64,000 nt of DNA from Chitinophaga solisilvae (GTDB lineage: Bacteria > Bacteroidota > Bacteroidia > Chitinophagales > Chitinophagaceae), in NCBI RefSeq assembly GCF_009928525.1, contig NZ_JAABOK010000003.1, positions 620,001 through 684,000 of the forward strand. The letters run 5' to 3'. The translations under genes and the position numbers were made by a program. Position 1 is the stretch's first letter, and each line of letters opens with the position of its first letter. Positions 25,360-34,383 of this stretch are shown here, one piece after another. Under the pieces are notes generated by a model. It worked only from the letters and a program-made list of their open reading frames with translations. It had not been told where the DNA came from and searched no databases.

Positions 25360-26280
25360 TTACTTTATGTCAATACGTTTATAGGTAGCTGAATACCTGG
25401 CTGTATGGGCGGGGTTACTGGCATAAGCCGGGTAGTTGATAGCCATTTCTTTCCACTGATCGCTATTGTCGTAGGTATACGTGTAGGTGACTTTCATCCC
25501 CGGAGTATTGTTGATAACAGCAGTGGTGGTGCTCAGGCACAGCATGCCTGCGGTCAGGTACTGGTAGTTACCGAGATAAATGCCCATGACTGGATCACGT
25601 ACTACCAGGCTGTACATATGATTCAGCTTGTCGGTATAGGCAAAGGTAACCGTTGTTTCTTCCTCAATGGGTGCATTCCACCTGGTTGCAGACCGGTAAA
25701 AATGACCAGTGGTAGATTGCAGTCCCTGGATGTTATAGGTATAATTCCGGTAGCTCACCATCTTAACGGTGCCCATGGCAGGATCCGGGGTAACGATCGT
25801 ATCTTTTGTACCGCTCATGGTCACCTGTCCGATTCCGTTTACAAGCACGAAAGAAGAATCTTTACCTAAAAAAATGTTGTCTGGTCCGAAGGATTCCGTA
25901 TAGAGCGTAATCTTATTGCCGGCAGTGACATAGGTTCCGCGTAATCTGAGTTTGAAGCTGCCTGCTTCCCGCTGGAAGTAGTTATAACCGGATACATTAC
26001 CGGAGCCACCATAAACATACTCATGGTATCTGTTATAGGATTTTGACGTGGTGTCATAATGCCAGAATTTTACCAGCTTGCCGTGGCTATTGTATTCAAA
26101 ACTATCCAGCAGCGCGCCATCCAGGGAAAGCGTGTTGATAAGGGAAATGTATGGCGAAGGCTCTGGTTCGGGCTTAATAACAGTATCGTCACTGCTTTTG
26201 AGGCAGGCCTGCATGCTGCACATCATCACACCTGCCAGAAGCAGGAAGCAGCGGGAATAAAGAAAAGAAGAACGTTTCAT
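25360..26280 (-). CDS. Paralogous lipoprotein, array member 2 (ATG start)
   Basis: A 306-residue lipoprotein. The signal peptide ends at ACLKSSDD (Cys in the mature N-terminus with Lys and acidic residues). The body shares almost all blocks with member 3: SLINTLSLDGALLDSFEYN, RYHEYVYGGSGNVSGYN and VTYTYTYDNSDQWKEMAINY. It begins with ATG and follows member 1 after 7 nt. The repeated Tyr-x-Tyr and Gly-Asn strands suggest a beta-rich fold like a short YD-repeat protein, but no domain can be named with certainty. Confidence 0.83.
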   Translation of the reverse strand: MKRSSFLYSRCFLLLAGVMMCSMQACLKSSDDTVIKPEPEPSPYISLINTLSLDGALLDSFEYNSHGKLVKFWHYDTTSKSYNRYHEYVYGGSGNVSGYNYFQREAGSFKLRLRGTYVTAGNKITLYTESFGPDNIFLGKDSSFVLVNGIGQVTMSGTKDTIVTPDPAMGTVKMVSYRNYTYNIQGLQSTTGHFYRSATRWNAPIEEETTVTFAYTDKLNHMYSLVVRDPVMGIYLGNYQYLTAGMLCLSTTTAVINNTPGMKVTYTYTYDNSDQWKEMAINYPAYASNPAHTARYSATYKRIDIK

Positions 26281-26287
26281 TGATGTA

Positions 26288-27181
26288 TTACTTTATGGTA
26301 ACAGGTTTATAGGTAGCGGTGTATTTGGTGGTGGTGGCCGGCTGATCGCCCATTACCGGAGTATAGGCAATCATTTCTGTCCATTGGCTGTTATTATTGT
26401 TATAGGTATAAGTGTAGGTACTGGTTACGGCGATGTCTTTATTATTGGTGATGTAGTAGGAAGTGATGGCTGTAGGACCTGTGAAGAAGATATTATATTT
26501 GTTCAGGAACAATTTGAGGACAGGGTCATTGGCTATCAGGAAATACATAGTATTCCTGGTGTTACTATGCGTTGCGGTGATGTGCCAGGTAAATAGACTT
26601 GCAGGAAAATCTATTGTTTCTGAGCGGTAAGAATGAGTATAGGATGATTTTAATGTATGTTGTTCGTAAGTGTATTGCTGATAGTGCACAACCTTATAGG
26701 AGCCCATTAATGGATTAGATAACCGAAGCGTATCCGGTGAGCCGATCCTGAGTATTTGGTTGCTTGTATTCACCAATGCTTCGGATGAATCATTTAGAAG
26801 TTTTGTTCCTCCGGGGCCGTAATGCTGTGTGTAAATTTTTACAATCTCACCGGTTCTTTTGCTGACAGCTTTAGTTTTGAGCCTGAAACTACCACCGTCT
26901 TGTATGTATATATTATAGGCTGCGGCTTTATTATTTTCATAGATAAATTCATAATACAGGTTATAGGATGTTGCACCCGGCTCGCGGTTCCATAATTCAA
27001 CCAGTTTGCCTCCGTTGTATACAAAGCTATCTGTAGGTACGCCATTTGTTGCGAGCGTATGAAAAAGCGGTGCCGCAAAGTCAGGGTCCGGTTCCGGTGT
27101 GGTAGTTTCATCGACTTTACTGCAGGCAGCTATGACAATTGATAAGATGGTGACTAAAAGAATGAAGTTGTTTTTTTTCAT
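26288..27181 (-). CDS. Paralogous lipoprotein, array member 1 (ATG start)
   Basis: A 297-residue lipoprotein and first gene of the four-gene array. The signal reads ILLVTILSIVIAACSK followed by VDE. The body keeps the family outline (TDSFVYNGGKLVELWNREPG, YNLYYEFIYENNKAAAYNIY and TYTYTYNNNNSQWTEMIAYT) but is less like members 2 and 3 than they are to each other. A TACTTTTG box 39 nt upstream of the ATG is the likely promoter of the whole array. The other paralogue (27427-28380) lies further upstream and has its own hairpin terminator, so it is not part of the operon. Confidence 0.83.
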   Translation of the reverse strand: MKKNNFILLVTILSIVIAACSKVDETTTPEPDPDFAAPLFHTLATNGVPTDSFVYNGGKLVELWNREPGATSYNLYYEFIYENNKAAAYNIYIQDGGSFRLKTKAVSKRTGEIVKIYTQHYGPGGTKLLNDSSEALVNTSNQILRIGSPDTLRLSNPLMGSYKVVHYQQYTYEQHTLKSSYTHSYRSETIDFPASLFTWHITATHSNTRNTMYFLIANDPVLKLFLNKYNIFFTGPTAITSYYITNNKDIAVTSTYTYTYNNNNSQWTEMIAYTPVMGDQPATTTKYTATYKPVTIK

Positions 27182-27219
27182 CTCAGTTGAAGTGATGATA
27201 AGTAAAGTATTGACAGCGG

Positions 27220-27227
27220 CAAAAGTA
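27220..27227 (-). promoter_or_regulatory. -7 promoter box of lipoprotein array
   Basis: TACTTTTG on the minus strand matches TAnnTTTG and lies 39 nt upstream of member 1. No TTG is seen at the -33 distance. Confidence 0.5.
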
Positions 27228-27372
27228 GCATTTAATAGTTATGGCCTGAGTACAGGGGAATTTAGCCGCAGTGTAATCCGGCCGGAGATACGCTATAATA
27301 CAGTGTTTCAGTCCGGTATAATAAGGTTGTCAGCAGAAAAAATCTGCCACTATAATTATCTTCTATAAGAAA

Positions 27373-27402
27373 ATCCCTGTATACACATGAATATACAGGG
27401 AT
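27373..27402 (-). terminator. Hairpin terminator after lipoprotein 5
   Basis: ATCCCTGTATA and TATACAGGGAT form a perfect 11-bp stem with an 8-base loop, followed on the minus strand by TTTTC. It is 25 nt past the stop of the gene at 27427-28380 and separates it from the four-gene array. Confidence 0.7.
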
Positions 27403-27426
27403 GTATAATTTGCTGTAAAACTGCTG

Positions 27427-28380
27427 TTACTGCAACTTAATGTAGGTAGCAGAATATTTATAGGATGAAGTCAGTTTCCCATGGGAATACGCATCCCTGC
27501 GGTCGAACTTCATTGTTTTCCAGATGGGGCCTCCTATTGTATCTATATCGCTGTAGGTATAGTAATTTGTAAAAATGCTGTCTAGTTTTTTAGTTTTTAT
27601 TGTCTGAACGGACTTTTCCAGCATAGTGCTGCCTCCGAAAAAGGCCATGTATTCATCGTGCATAAATCGCTCATACAAGCACCAGGCAAGTACGGGATCA
27701 TTGCTTATCAGCCTGTTCATGGCATTTGGCCGTTTACCGTAAGTGTATTCAAGGTTATTCCTTACCAGGGTATAATCCGGGTTAACGTTTTCACTGATTG
27801 TAAAGTTATCAGACACAAATTGATGAATGTTGCTGCTCTGGTAACGCAATTCCCTGTATGACAGGTAACGGATGGGTTTATGAGTAATACCATCATTGCC
27901 GGGAAGGGTGTCTTTACTGCCCAGCAGTGAAAACTGTCCGGCAGCATTAAGTGCTACGCTGCTTGTCCACCCATCGCCAGATCCGTCAGGATAGCTGGTA
28001 GCACAATGGATTCTTCCATTTGTAATTTTGTACTGGCGGAGTATCCATAGCGTTCTTGGCCCGTTTATGCTAGACCGGTTATAGAGTCTGGTTTCGATGA
28101 GTTTGCCGTCAGGGCCATAAATATAATCGGTATAGGCATAATCCCACCCATCACCAAGGCTGTAGGCTCCCCATATCTGGATCAGTTTCCCCCGGGAATT
28201 ATACACGAAACTGTCAGACGACTTGTCGTTCTTATTCAATTTACTGATGTAATATCCGGGTATGTCTGTAACAGGTTCCGTAGGATAGGCTGCTCCGGTA
28301 TTATTCTTTTTGCTGCAGGCTGCAAGGGTAAATACTGTTGCGCTCAGCGCCAACAGTAAACGTTTAGCTGGTTTCATCAT
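27427..28380 (-). CDS. Paralogous lipoprotein, separate fifth copy
   Basis: A 317-residue lipoprotein with an N-terminal signal ending VFTLAACSKKNN. It has the same architecture as the array of four downstream (DSFVYNSRGKLIQIWGAY, YTDYIYGPDGKLIETRLYN and TNYYTYSDI near the C-terminus), with more change in between. The YD-like segments (GPDGKLIETRLYN) are clearest in this copy. It is bounded by hairpins on both sides (27373-27402 and 28415-28448) and so is a single-gene unit. Function unknown. Confidence 0.82.
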   Translation of the reverse strand: MMKPAKRLLLALSATVFTLAACSKKNNTGAAYPTEPVTDIPGYYISKLNKNDKSSDSFVYNSRGKLIQIWGAYSLGDGWDYAYTDYIYGPDGKLIETRLYNRSSINGPRTLWILRQYKITNGRIHCATSYPDGSGDGWTSSVALNAAGQFSLLGSKDTLPGNDGITHKPIRYLSYRELRYQSSNIHQFVSDNFTISENVNPDYTLVRNNLEYTYGKRPNAMNRLISNDPVLAWCLYERFMHDEYMAFFGGSTMLEKSVQTIKTKKLDSIFTNYYTYSDIDTIGGPIWKTMKFDRRDAYSHGKLTSSYKYSATYIKLQ

Positions 28381-28414
28381 TCACTTGTACAGGAACAGGT
28401 TATATAAAAGCGTA

Positions 28415-28448
28415 CATGCCTGTACGTTACGGATAACGTACAGGCATG
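28415..28448 (-). terminator. Hairpin terminator after small membrane protein gene
   Basis: CATGCCTGTACGTTA and its exact complement form a 15-bp stem around CGGA. On the minus strand it is followed by TACGCTTTTATA. It is 26 nt past the stop of the 28475-28987 gene. Confidence 0.7.
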
Positions 28449-28474
28449 CAAATATAGGTGAACAGGTGTAAAGA

Positions 28475-28987
28475 CTATTTTTTCGATATGGAAATAATCA
28501 CGCGGGAATAACGCGCATAGGTGATTTCTACCTCCTGGCCCGCACGGTAGCCTTCCAGCGCGCCGCGCATCCAGTAAAATAATTTTTTCTTTTTGTTTTC
28601 AAGTAAAATCATGATGTTGGTCTGCGAATCATTATTTTCCAGGTAAACTGCTTCCATCGGGGCGTGCAGCGTTCCTTTCTGTAAGGCTACCAGGTCTTTC
28701 TTCAATGCCCAGTAACGTATATCCGTTACCTTTATGAGCGCGAAAACGAGGGCAATCACAAAGCATATCAGCCATACCCAGAACCAGATGTTTTTGTAGG
28801 AGAACAATGACTCGTCAGCATCTCCCAGGTTATTATGTGTGTATAAGTATAATTGAGGGATGATAGCAGCAATTAATAACAACCCAAAGCCTATCATCGC
28901 AAACTTGGTTAGCTGTTGCTTGTTTTTTTTCAACGCTTGCTGTAATAGAAAATTCTCTTCAGTTGTAATAAATGTGTAGTCAGACAT
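28475..28987 (-). CDS. Small membrane protein of unknown function
   Basis: A 170-residue protein with two predicted membrane helices, at about residues 27-48 (FAMIGFGLLLIAAIIPQLYL) and 66-88 (IWFWVWLICFVIALVFALIK), and a C-terminal soluble part with a Lys-rich stretch (LLENKKKKLFYWMRG). The N-terminus is acidic and probably cytoplasmic. No enzyme motif is seen and I do not recognise a named family. It lies upstream of the fifth lipoprotein paralogue but is separated from it by a hairpin. Confidence 0.7.
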   Translation of the reverse strand: MSDYTFITTEENFLLQQALKKNKQQLTKFAMIGFGLLLIAAIIPQLYLYTHNNLGDADESLFSYKNIWFWVWLICFVIALVFALIKVTDIRYWALKKDLVALQKGTLHAPMEAVYLENNDSQTNIMILLENKKKKLFYWMRGALEGYRAGQEVEITYARYSRVIISISKK

Positions 28988-29307
28988 AGTTCGAATGGTT
29001 TTTCAGTTGGCTAATATATAGATAAACAATTAATTAATTAAATTTATATATATAATTTTTTATGTGTTGATCTTTATTTTGCCTGTCTTGTCTGACTTTT
29101 GACATTATTATGATAAAATATTATTATTTGTTTCGGGAGATGATTTCAGCGGAACGAGAGCGGATATATTTATCCAGAAACGGGTTTTAATGAATTTATA
29201 ACGCATGGCGGCGGGCGAACCGGGAAATGTTATCTAAATTACAGCCCATCTTTAACCCATCCTACTGTTCACTTCAATCCATCATTGCTAATTGTAAAAA
29301 AATACCA
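28988..29307. other. AT-rich intergenic region between divergent genes
   Basis: About 320 bases, including a run of TTAATTAATTAAATTTATATATATA around 29029-29055 (given here by position; the tract is longer than quoted motifs elsewhere). No exact TAnnTTTG box, hairpin or RNA gene was recognised. An in-frame upstream extension of the phosphodiesterase gene reaches back to ATG 29227. Confidence 0.4.
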
Positions 29308-30558
29308 GTGAAGAAATTCATTTTACCGGCGCTCGTTTTCCTGCTTGGCGGCAGCGCATTAATGGCGCAGGACACAACACAACACATCACGGAAGACCGT
29401 AAGAACAGCGCTACCCAGCAGTCGAAACCCTATGTAATCATGATCTCCATCGATGGATTCCGTTATGATTATGCAGAGAAACACAATGCTGTCAACCTGC
29501 TGCGTTTATCCGGACAGGGCGTACGGGCTACCGCTATGCAGCCCTCCTTTCCAACCCTCACCTTTCCTAATCACTATACCCTTGCCACCGGCATGTATCC
29601 CGCTCACCACGGCCTGGTAGATAACCATTTCTATGACCGCAAACGCGATTCTATCTATCGGGTAGGTAACCGCAATACCGTGGAAGACGGCACCTGGTAC
29701 GGTGGTATACCGCTCTGGGTACTGGCCGAAAAACAACAGATGATCAGCGCCAGCTATTTCTGGGTAGGCTCTGAAAGCGCCATCCAGAACGTAAGACCTA
29801 CCTACTACTTCAGGTACCAGGAGAAAACAGGCATCGACTCCCGCATTCAGCAGGTCGTGAACTGGCTCTCCCTGCCGGAAGATCAGCGCCCGCATCTCAT
29901 CACTTTCTATTTCCCGGAAGTGGACCACAGCGGCCATTCCTACGGCCCGGACTCCGACAGTACCCGCAAAGCCGTTCAGTTTGTGGACGCCGCCATCGGT
30001 AAAATGGTACAGGAAGTAAATAAACTCCATCTCCCGGTTAACTTCATCGTTGTGGCAGATCACGGCATGTTGAGTATCGACCAGGACCACCCGATTACAT
30101 TACCGGACTCGCCTGCCATAAAATCACTGCGCAAGGTAGTCAGCAGCGAAAAAATGATGTACTACGGCAACAATGAAGCCGACATCCAGGCTGCCTACAA
30201 CATCTTCAAACAACATCAACACCACTACACCGCATGGCTCAAAAAGGAAACGCCTGACAGATGGCACTACGGCCAGGAAGATGTATACAACCGCATCGGC
30301 GATATCATCCTCGTGGCAGAAGCCAACCATGTCTTTGACATCGGCAGACGCGTACCGCCCGGCCACCACGGCTTCGATAATAACCTGACAGACATGAACG
30401 CCATCTTCATGGCCTGGGGCCCCGCCTTCCGGTCAAACACCCGCATCCCCACCTTCGAAAACATACATGTATACCCGTTAGTCGCCAGAATACTGGGACT
30501 GACTATCACGCAACCCATAGATGGGAAGGTGGAAGTATTGGAACATACTTTGCAGTAA
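29308..30558 (+). CDS. Exported NPP-type nucleotide pyrophosphatase/phosphodiesterase
   Basis: A 416-residue protein of the alkaline-phosphatase superfamily, NPP branch. With the GTG at 29308 the N-terminus is a normal signal peptide (KKFILPALVFLLGGSALMAQ); an ATG at 29227 would put 27 residues in front of it. The metal site begins with Asp49 in MISIDGFRYDY, and the nucleophile is Thr85 in PTLTFPNHYTLATGM; later metal ligands appear in FPEVDHSGHSYGP and VVADHGM, and near the end in PPGHHGFDN. It should hydrolyse phosphodiester or pyrophosphate bonds in the periplasm. Its TAA stop is also the first three bases of palindrome copy 4. Confidence 0.92.
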   Translation: MKKFILPALVFLLGGSALMAQDTTQHITEDRKNSATQQSKPYVIMISIDGFRYDYAEKHNAVNLLRLSGQGVRATAMQPSFPTLTFPNHYTLATGMYPAHHGLVDNHFYDRKRDSIYRVGNRNTVEDGTWYGGIPLWVLAEKQQMISASYFWVGSESAIQNVRPTYYFRYQEKTGIDSRIQQVVNWLSLPEDQRPHLITFYFPEVDHSGHSYGPDSDSTRKAVQFVDAAIGKMVQEVNKLHLPVNFIVVADHGMLSIDQDHPITLPDSPAIKSLRKVVSSEKMMYYGNNEADIQAAYNIFKQHQHHYTAWLKKETPDRWHYGQEDVYNRIGDIILVAEANHVFDIGRRVPPGHHGFDNNLTDMNAIFMAWGPAFRSNTRIPTFENIHVYPLVARILGLTITQPIDGKVEVLEHTLQ

Positions 30559-30699
30559 TTACGAATTACGAATTGCGAATTACGAATGTCGTTCGAAGAT
30601 AAAAGCGAAGACCGAAGCGATCATACTTAAAGTATCCGCTTCGGTCTTCGCTTTTATCTTCGAACTACATTCGTAATTCGCAATTCGTAATTCGTAATT
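30557..30699. repeat. Heptamer-armed palindrome, copy 4
   Basis: Mirrored AATTRCG heptamers around a long stem containing GAAGATAAAAGCGAAGACCG and its complement; one stem mismatch at the base. It joins the phosphodiesterase stop (30556-30558) to 2 nt before the gcvP stop (30702), between convergent genes. The core is shared with copies 7 and 9. Confidence 0.95.
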
Positions 30700-30701
30700 C
30701 T

Positions 30702-33566
30702 TTACGCTGTAGTTTCTTCATACGCGCTCACCGGCTCGCAGGTGCAAATCAGGTTTCTGTCGCCATGGGTGTTATTGACACGGCTAACGGAAGGCCAGAA
30801 TTTGTTCGCTTTAACGTATTCCAGCGGATATGCGGCCTGCTGACGGCTGTATGGAAGGTTCCATTCGTCGGCGGTAATTACGGACTGTGTATGCGGCGCA
30901 TGTTTCAGCACGTTGTTCTGTTTGTCGGCCTTGCCTTCTTCTACAGCGCGGATTTCTTCGCGGATAGCCAGCAGGGCATCGCAGAAACGATCCAGTTCTC
31001 CTTTGTCTTCACTTTCTGTAGGCTCAATCATGATCGTGCCTGCTACAGGGAAGCTCATGGTAGGAGCGTGGAAGCCGTAGTCCATGAGGCGTTTTGCCAC
31101 ATCTTCCGCTTCAATGCCGGCAGAGGCTTTGAACGGACGCAGGTCTACGATGAACTCGTGTGCGCAGGTGCCGTTAACGCCGGTGTACAATATATCGTAT
31201 GCTTTTTCCAGTCTTGCCTTCATATAGTTGGCATTCAGGATAGCAAATTCAGATGCCTGTTTAACGCCTTTCGCGCCGAGCATGCGGATGTACGCATAGG
31301 AAATCAGCAGGATGCTGGCGGAACCATAAGGCGCTGCAGATACTGCGTTAGACAGCTGACCATTGTTCAGGGTTACGTGACCCGGTAATAACGGTGTCAG
31401 GTGTTTGGCTACGCAGATGGGGCCCATGCCGGGACCGCCGCCACCGTGAGGTATGGCGAAGGTTTTGTGCAGGTTCAGGTGACATACGTCTGCACCAATG
31501 AGGCCGGGAGCAGTCAGACCTACCTGCGCATTCATGTTGGCGCCGTCCATATAAACCTGGCCACCGTGTTCGTGGATGGTAGCACAGATTTCTTTTACAG
31601 ATTCTTCATAAACACCGTAGGTAGAAGGGTAGGTAATCATGATACCAGCCAGATCTTTTGAGTGGGCTGCTGCCTTTGCTTTCAGATCCGCTACATCGAT
31701 GTATCCGTTTTCCAGCGCTTTTACTACAACCACCTTGAAACCAGCCATCACTGCGGAAGCCGGGTTGGTGCCGTGTGCACTGATCGGAATCAGCATCACA
31801 TTACGATGTCCTTCACCTCTGCTTTCGTGGTACTGACGGATAACCAGCAGACCCGCATATTCGCCCTGGGCGCCGCTGTTAGGCTGCAGGCTGCAGGAGT
31901 CGAATCCGGTGATGGTGCTGAGGTATTCGCCCAGTTCATTGGTCATCTGCAGATAACCACCTGCCTGATCTGCCGGTGCAAACGGGTGCATTTTGCTCCA
32001 GTGTGCCCAGCTCAGCGGGATCATTTCAGAAGCTGCATTCAGTTTCATGGTGCAGGAACCAAGGGAGATCATGGAGGTGTTCAGGGAAAGGTCCTTGTTC
32101 TCCAGTAATTTCAGGTAGCGCATCATCAGCGATTCGCTGTGGTGGCTGTTGAATACGGGGTGTGTCAGGTAAGGGGAGGTACGCTGCAAGGAAGCAGGGA
32201 TACCGGTATTGCCGGCGGAAATGCTTGCTGCATCCACTTTTCCGGCTCCGAATACCTGCAGGATATCATTTACATCGCCTATGGTAACGGTTTCATCGAG
32301 GGAGATACCTGTCTGACCATTTGCAAAATAGCGGAAGTTGATACCGGCAGCTTCTGCGGCCGCTCTTATGTCGCCGGCATTTTCCACTACGATTGTATCG
32401 AAGAAGTTGCCGGAAGCGAGTTTCAGTCCTTTTGCCTGCAGCTTCTCTGCCAGTGCGTTAACCAGCAGGGATACGCGGGTAGCAATATTTTTCAGTCCTG
32501 CAGGGCCATGGTAAACAGCGTACATAGCCGCCATATTAGCCAGCAATGCCTGTGCAGTACAGATATTGGAAGTTGCTTTTTCACGTTTGATATGCTGCTC
32601 GCGGGTTTGCAGCGCCATACGCAGTGCGCGCTGACCCTGTGCATCGATGCTGACACCAATGATACGGCCGGGAATAGAACGTTTGAAGTCATCCTTTACA
32701 GCAAAGAATGCTGCGTGCGGACCTCCAAAGCCCAACGGAACACCGAAGCGCTGAGCGGAACCAAAAGCCGCATCTGCACCCAGTTCGCCCGGAGTGGTAA
32801 GCAATGTCAGCGCCAGCAGGTCGGTAGCTACGCCAACGAAAGCGCCGGTAGCATGTACCTGTTCAATGAACGCCTGGTAATCTTCTACCGCACCCAGATT
32901 GTTGGGGTACTGTATCAGTGCACCGAAATAAGACTCGTCGAAAGTAGCAGTCTTGTAATCACCTACCACCACTTCAATCTGCAGCGGCGTAGCGCGGGTA
33001 TAAATTACATCTACCGTTTGCGGGTATACGTTAGCATCAACGAAAAACTTAGGCCTGGTTACATGATCGTGATCCTTGTTCAGCGCGTTGAAGAACATGG
33101 TCATGGCTTCTGCAGCAGCAGTAGCCTCATCCAGTAAGGAGGCGTTGGCAATCGGCAAACCGGTCAGATCACTTACCATGGTCTGGTAGTTCAGCAGACT
33201 TTCCAGGCGACCCTGGGAAATTTCCGCCTGATACGGCGTATACTGCGTATACCATCCCGGATTCTCGAAAACATTACGCAGGATTACGCTCGGCGTAATG
33301 GTATCAAAATACCCCTGGCCAATGTAATTGCGCATTACCTTGTTTTTCAGAGAAACATCTTTCAGCTGGCGGAGATAATCACTTTCACTGATCGCTGCGG
33401 GTAAGGCCAGCGGCTGCTGCATGCGGATAGCGCCTGGCACAGTTTTATTAATCAGCTCGTCCAGATTGGATACTCCTATGGTCTCCAGCATCTGGTTAGT
33501 CTCGGCTTCATTCGGCCCAATGTGACGGTGCACGAATTCAATTTGTTGAATATCAAAAAGATTCAT
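30702..33566 (-). CDS. gcvP: Glycine dehydrogenase (decarboxylating), P protein
   Basis: A 954-residue PLP enzyme of the glycine cleavage system. It decarboxylates glycine and passes the aminomethyl group to lipoyl-H protein. Both halves of the alpha/beta fusion are present in one chain; the PLP Lys is in [20 protein letters not shown] and the glycine-rich [13 protein letters not shown] loop precedes it. Length equals the usual one-chain form (about 950). The promoter TTTG-N20-TAGCTTTG lies upstream at 33598-33629. The other gcv genes are not in the window. Palindrome copy 4 lies just past its stop. Confidence 0.97.
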   Translation of the reverse strand: MNLFDIQQIEFVHRHIGPNEAETNQMLETIGVSNLDELINKTVPGAIRMQQPLALPAAISESDYLRQLKDVSLKNKVMRNYIGQGYFDTITPSVILRNVFENPGWYTQYTPYQAEISQGRLESLLNYQTMVSDLTGLPIANASLLDEATAAAEAMTMFFNALNKDHDHVTRPKFFVDANVYPQTVDVIYTRATPLQIEVVVGDYKTATFDESYFGALIQYPNNLGAVEDYQAFIEQVHATGAFVGVATDLLALTLLTTPGELGADAAFGSAQRFGVPLGFGGPHAAFFAVKDDFKRSIPGRIIGVSIDAQGQRALRMALQTREQHIKREKATSNICTAQALLANMAAMYAVYHGPAGLKNIATRVSLLVNALAEKLQAKGLKLASGNFFDTIVVENAGDIRAAAEAAGINFRYFANGQTGISLDETVTIGDVNDILQVFGAGKVDAASISAGNTGIPASLQRTSPYLTHPVFNSHHSESLMMRYLKLLENKDLSLNTSMISLGSCTMKLNAASEMIPLSWAHWSKMHPFAPADQAGGYLQMTNELGEYLSTITGFDSCSLQPNSGAQGEYAGLLVIRQYHESRGEGHRNVMLIPISAHGTNPASAVMAGFKVVVVKALENGYIDVADLKAKAAAHSKDLAGIMITYPSTYGVYEESVKEICATIHEHGGQVYMDGANMNAQVGLTAPGLIGADVCHLNLHKTFAIPHGGGGPGMGPICVAKHLTPLLPGHVTLNNGQLSNAVSAAPYGSASILLISYAYIRMLGAKGVKQASEFAILNANYMKARLEKAYDILYTGVNGTCAHEFIVDLRPFKASAGIEAEDVAKRLMDYGFHAPTMSFPVAGTIMIEPTESEDKGELDRFCDALLAIREEIRAVEEGKADKQNNVLKHAPHTQSVITADEWNLPYSRQQAAYPLEYVKANKFWPSVSRVNNTHGDRNLICTCEPVSAYEETTA

Positions 33567-33597
33567 GATGTAAGCAGGTAGTTTGAAATAGAATGCG

Positions 33598-33629
33598 CAA
33601 AGCTATGCAGATTTTAAGCAATCGCCAAA
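33598..33629 (-). promoter_or_regulatory. Promoter of gcvP
   Basis: On the minus strand, TTTG (33626-33629) is followed after 20 nt by TAGCTTTG (33598-33605), both matching the Bacteroidota -33/-7 elements. The ATG is 31 nt downstream of the -7 box. I see no glycine riboswitch in the short leader. Confidence 0.75.
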
Positions 33630-33704
33630 CAGTAGGGAACAGCGGCTAAAAACATGATAATTGATGGTTAATATCTGCGCAGATCCCAATTACAATGTCA
33701 TAGT

Positions 33705-33733
33705 TTTGTCCAGCAGCTATTTGCTTATCTTTG
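33705..33733 (+). promoter_or_regulatory. Promoter of YkgJ-type gene
   Basis: TTTG (33705-33708), 17-nt spacer and TATCTTTG (33726-33733). The -7 box ends 5 nt before the ATG at 33739, so the message should start at or next to the start codon. Confidence 0.65.
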
Positions 33734-33738
33734 CGGTG

Positions 33739-34233
33739 ATGAGTAAAATATTAGAAGACTGGGAACAAAAGGCCAAAGATAAGCAAAAGGCCAACAAACA
33801 GTTTCTGCAGAAGCTGCAAACCCGCCGCGGTAAAGGGGTAGAGAAGCTCCTGCCTGAGCTGCATGAGGAAGCATTCAGTCAGATTGACTGCCTCGAATGC
33901 GGCCGCTGCTGCAAATCTATCAGCCCGCGATTCAAAGCGCCCGACATTAAACGTATTGCCAAATACCTGGGCATGAAGGAAGGCGCCTTCATCGATACCT
34001 ACCTCCGCATCGACAAGGACGAAGACTATGTTGTCAAATCCTCACCCTGCCCTTTCCTCGGCGCAGACAACGCCTGCAGCATCTACGATGCCCGCCCCGG
34101 CGATTGTGCCAACTACCCGTATACCGATAGCTATGATTTCTTCAAACGCCCCAATATTACTTATGAAAATAGTGTAATATGTCCGGCGGTGTATTATGTG
34201 CTGGAGAAGCTGAAAGGAGAAATGAAATTATAA
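33739..34233 (+). CDS. YkgJ family Cys-cluster protein
   Basis: A 164-residue protein with the YkgJ-type Cys cluster: CLECGRCCKSISPRF near residue 53, SPCPFLGADNACSIYDARPG near 112 and DCANYP after it, with a last Cys in VICPAVYYV. The Cys pattern suggests binding of zinc or an Fe-S cluster. The N-terminal 50 residues are helical and rich in Lys and Gln. ATG 33739 is chosen because the promoter -7 box ends 5 nt upstream; the frame extends further back, but that would start inside the promoter. Its TAA stop is part of palindrome copy 5. Role unknown. Confidence 0.85.
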   Translation: MSKILEDWEQKAKDKQKANKQFLQKLQTRRGKGVEKLLPELHEEAFSQIDCLECGRCCKSISPRFKAPDIKRIAKYLGMKEGAFIDTYLRIDKDEDYVVKSSPCPFLGADNACSIYDARPGDCANYPYTDSYDFFKRPNITYENSVICPAVYYVLEKLKGEMKL

Positions 34234-34376
34234 TTGCGAATTACGAATTGCGAATTACGAATGTAAAAGCGAAGAGCTAAACGTAGATTTAAGGTGATAA
34301 TTTAAAAATATCCGCTTAAATCTACGTTTAGCTCTTCGCTTTTACATTCGTAATTCGCAATTCGCAATTCGTAATT
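34232..34376. repeat. Heptamer-armed palindrome, copy 5
   Basis: AATTRCG heptamer arms around a long stem containing AAAAGCGAAGAGCTAAACG and its complement, with a loop near 34293-34305. The arms differ in the order of one heptamer variant. The YkgJ-type stop (34231-34233) is fused to its left end; the MFS stop (34384) is 7 nt from the right end. Convergent pair. Confidence 0.94.
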
Positions 34377-34383
34377 CCCTGCA

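Noticed and set aside
28980..29010. tRNA-like GTTCGAAT sequence
   Set aside because: No acceptor or anticodon arms around it; no tRNA was found in the window.
33567..33640. Glycine riboswitch before gcvP
   Set aside because: The space between the promoter and the ATG is only about 31 nt, too short for the aptamer.
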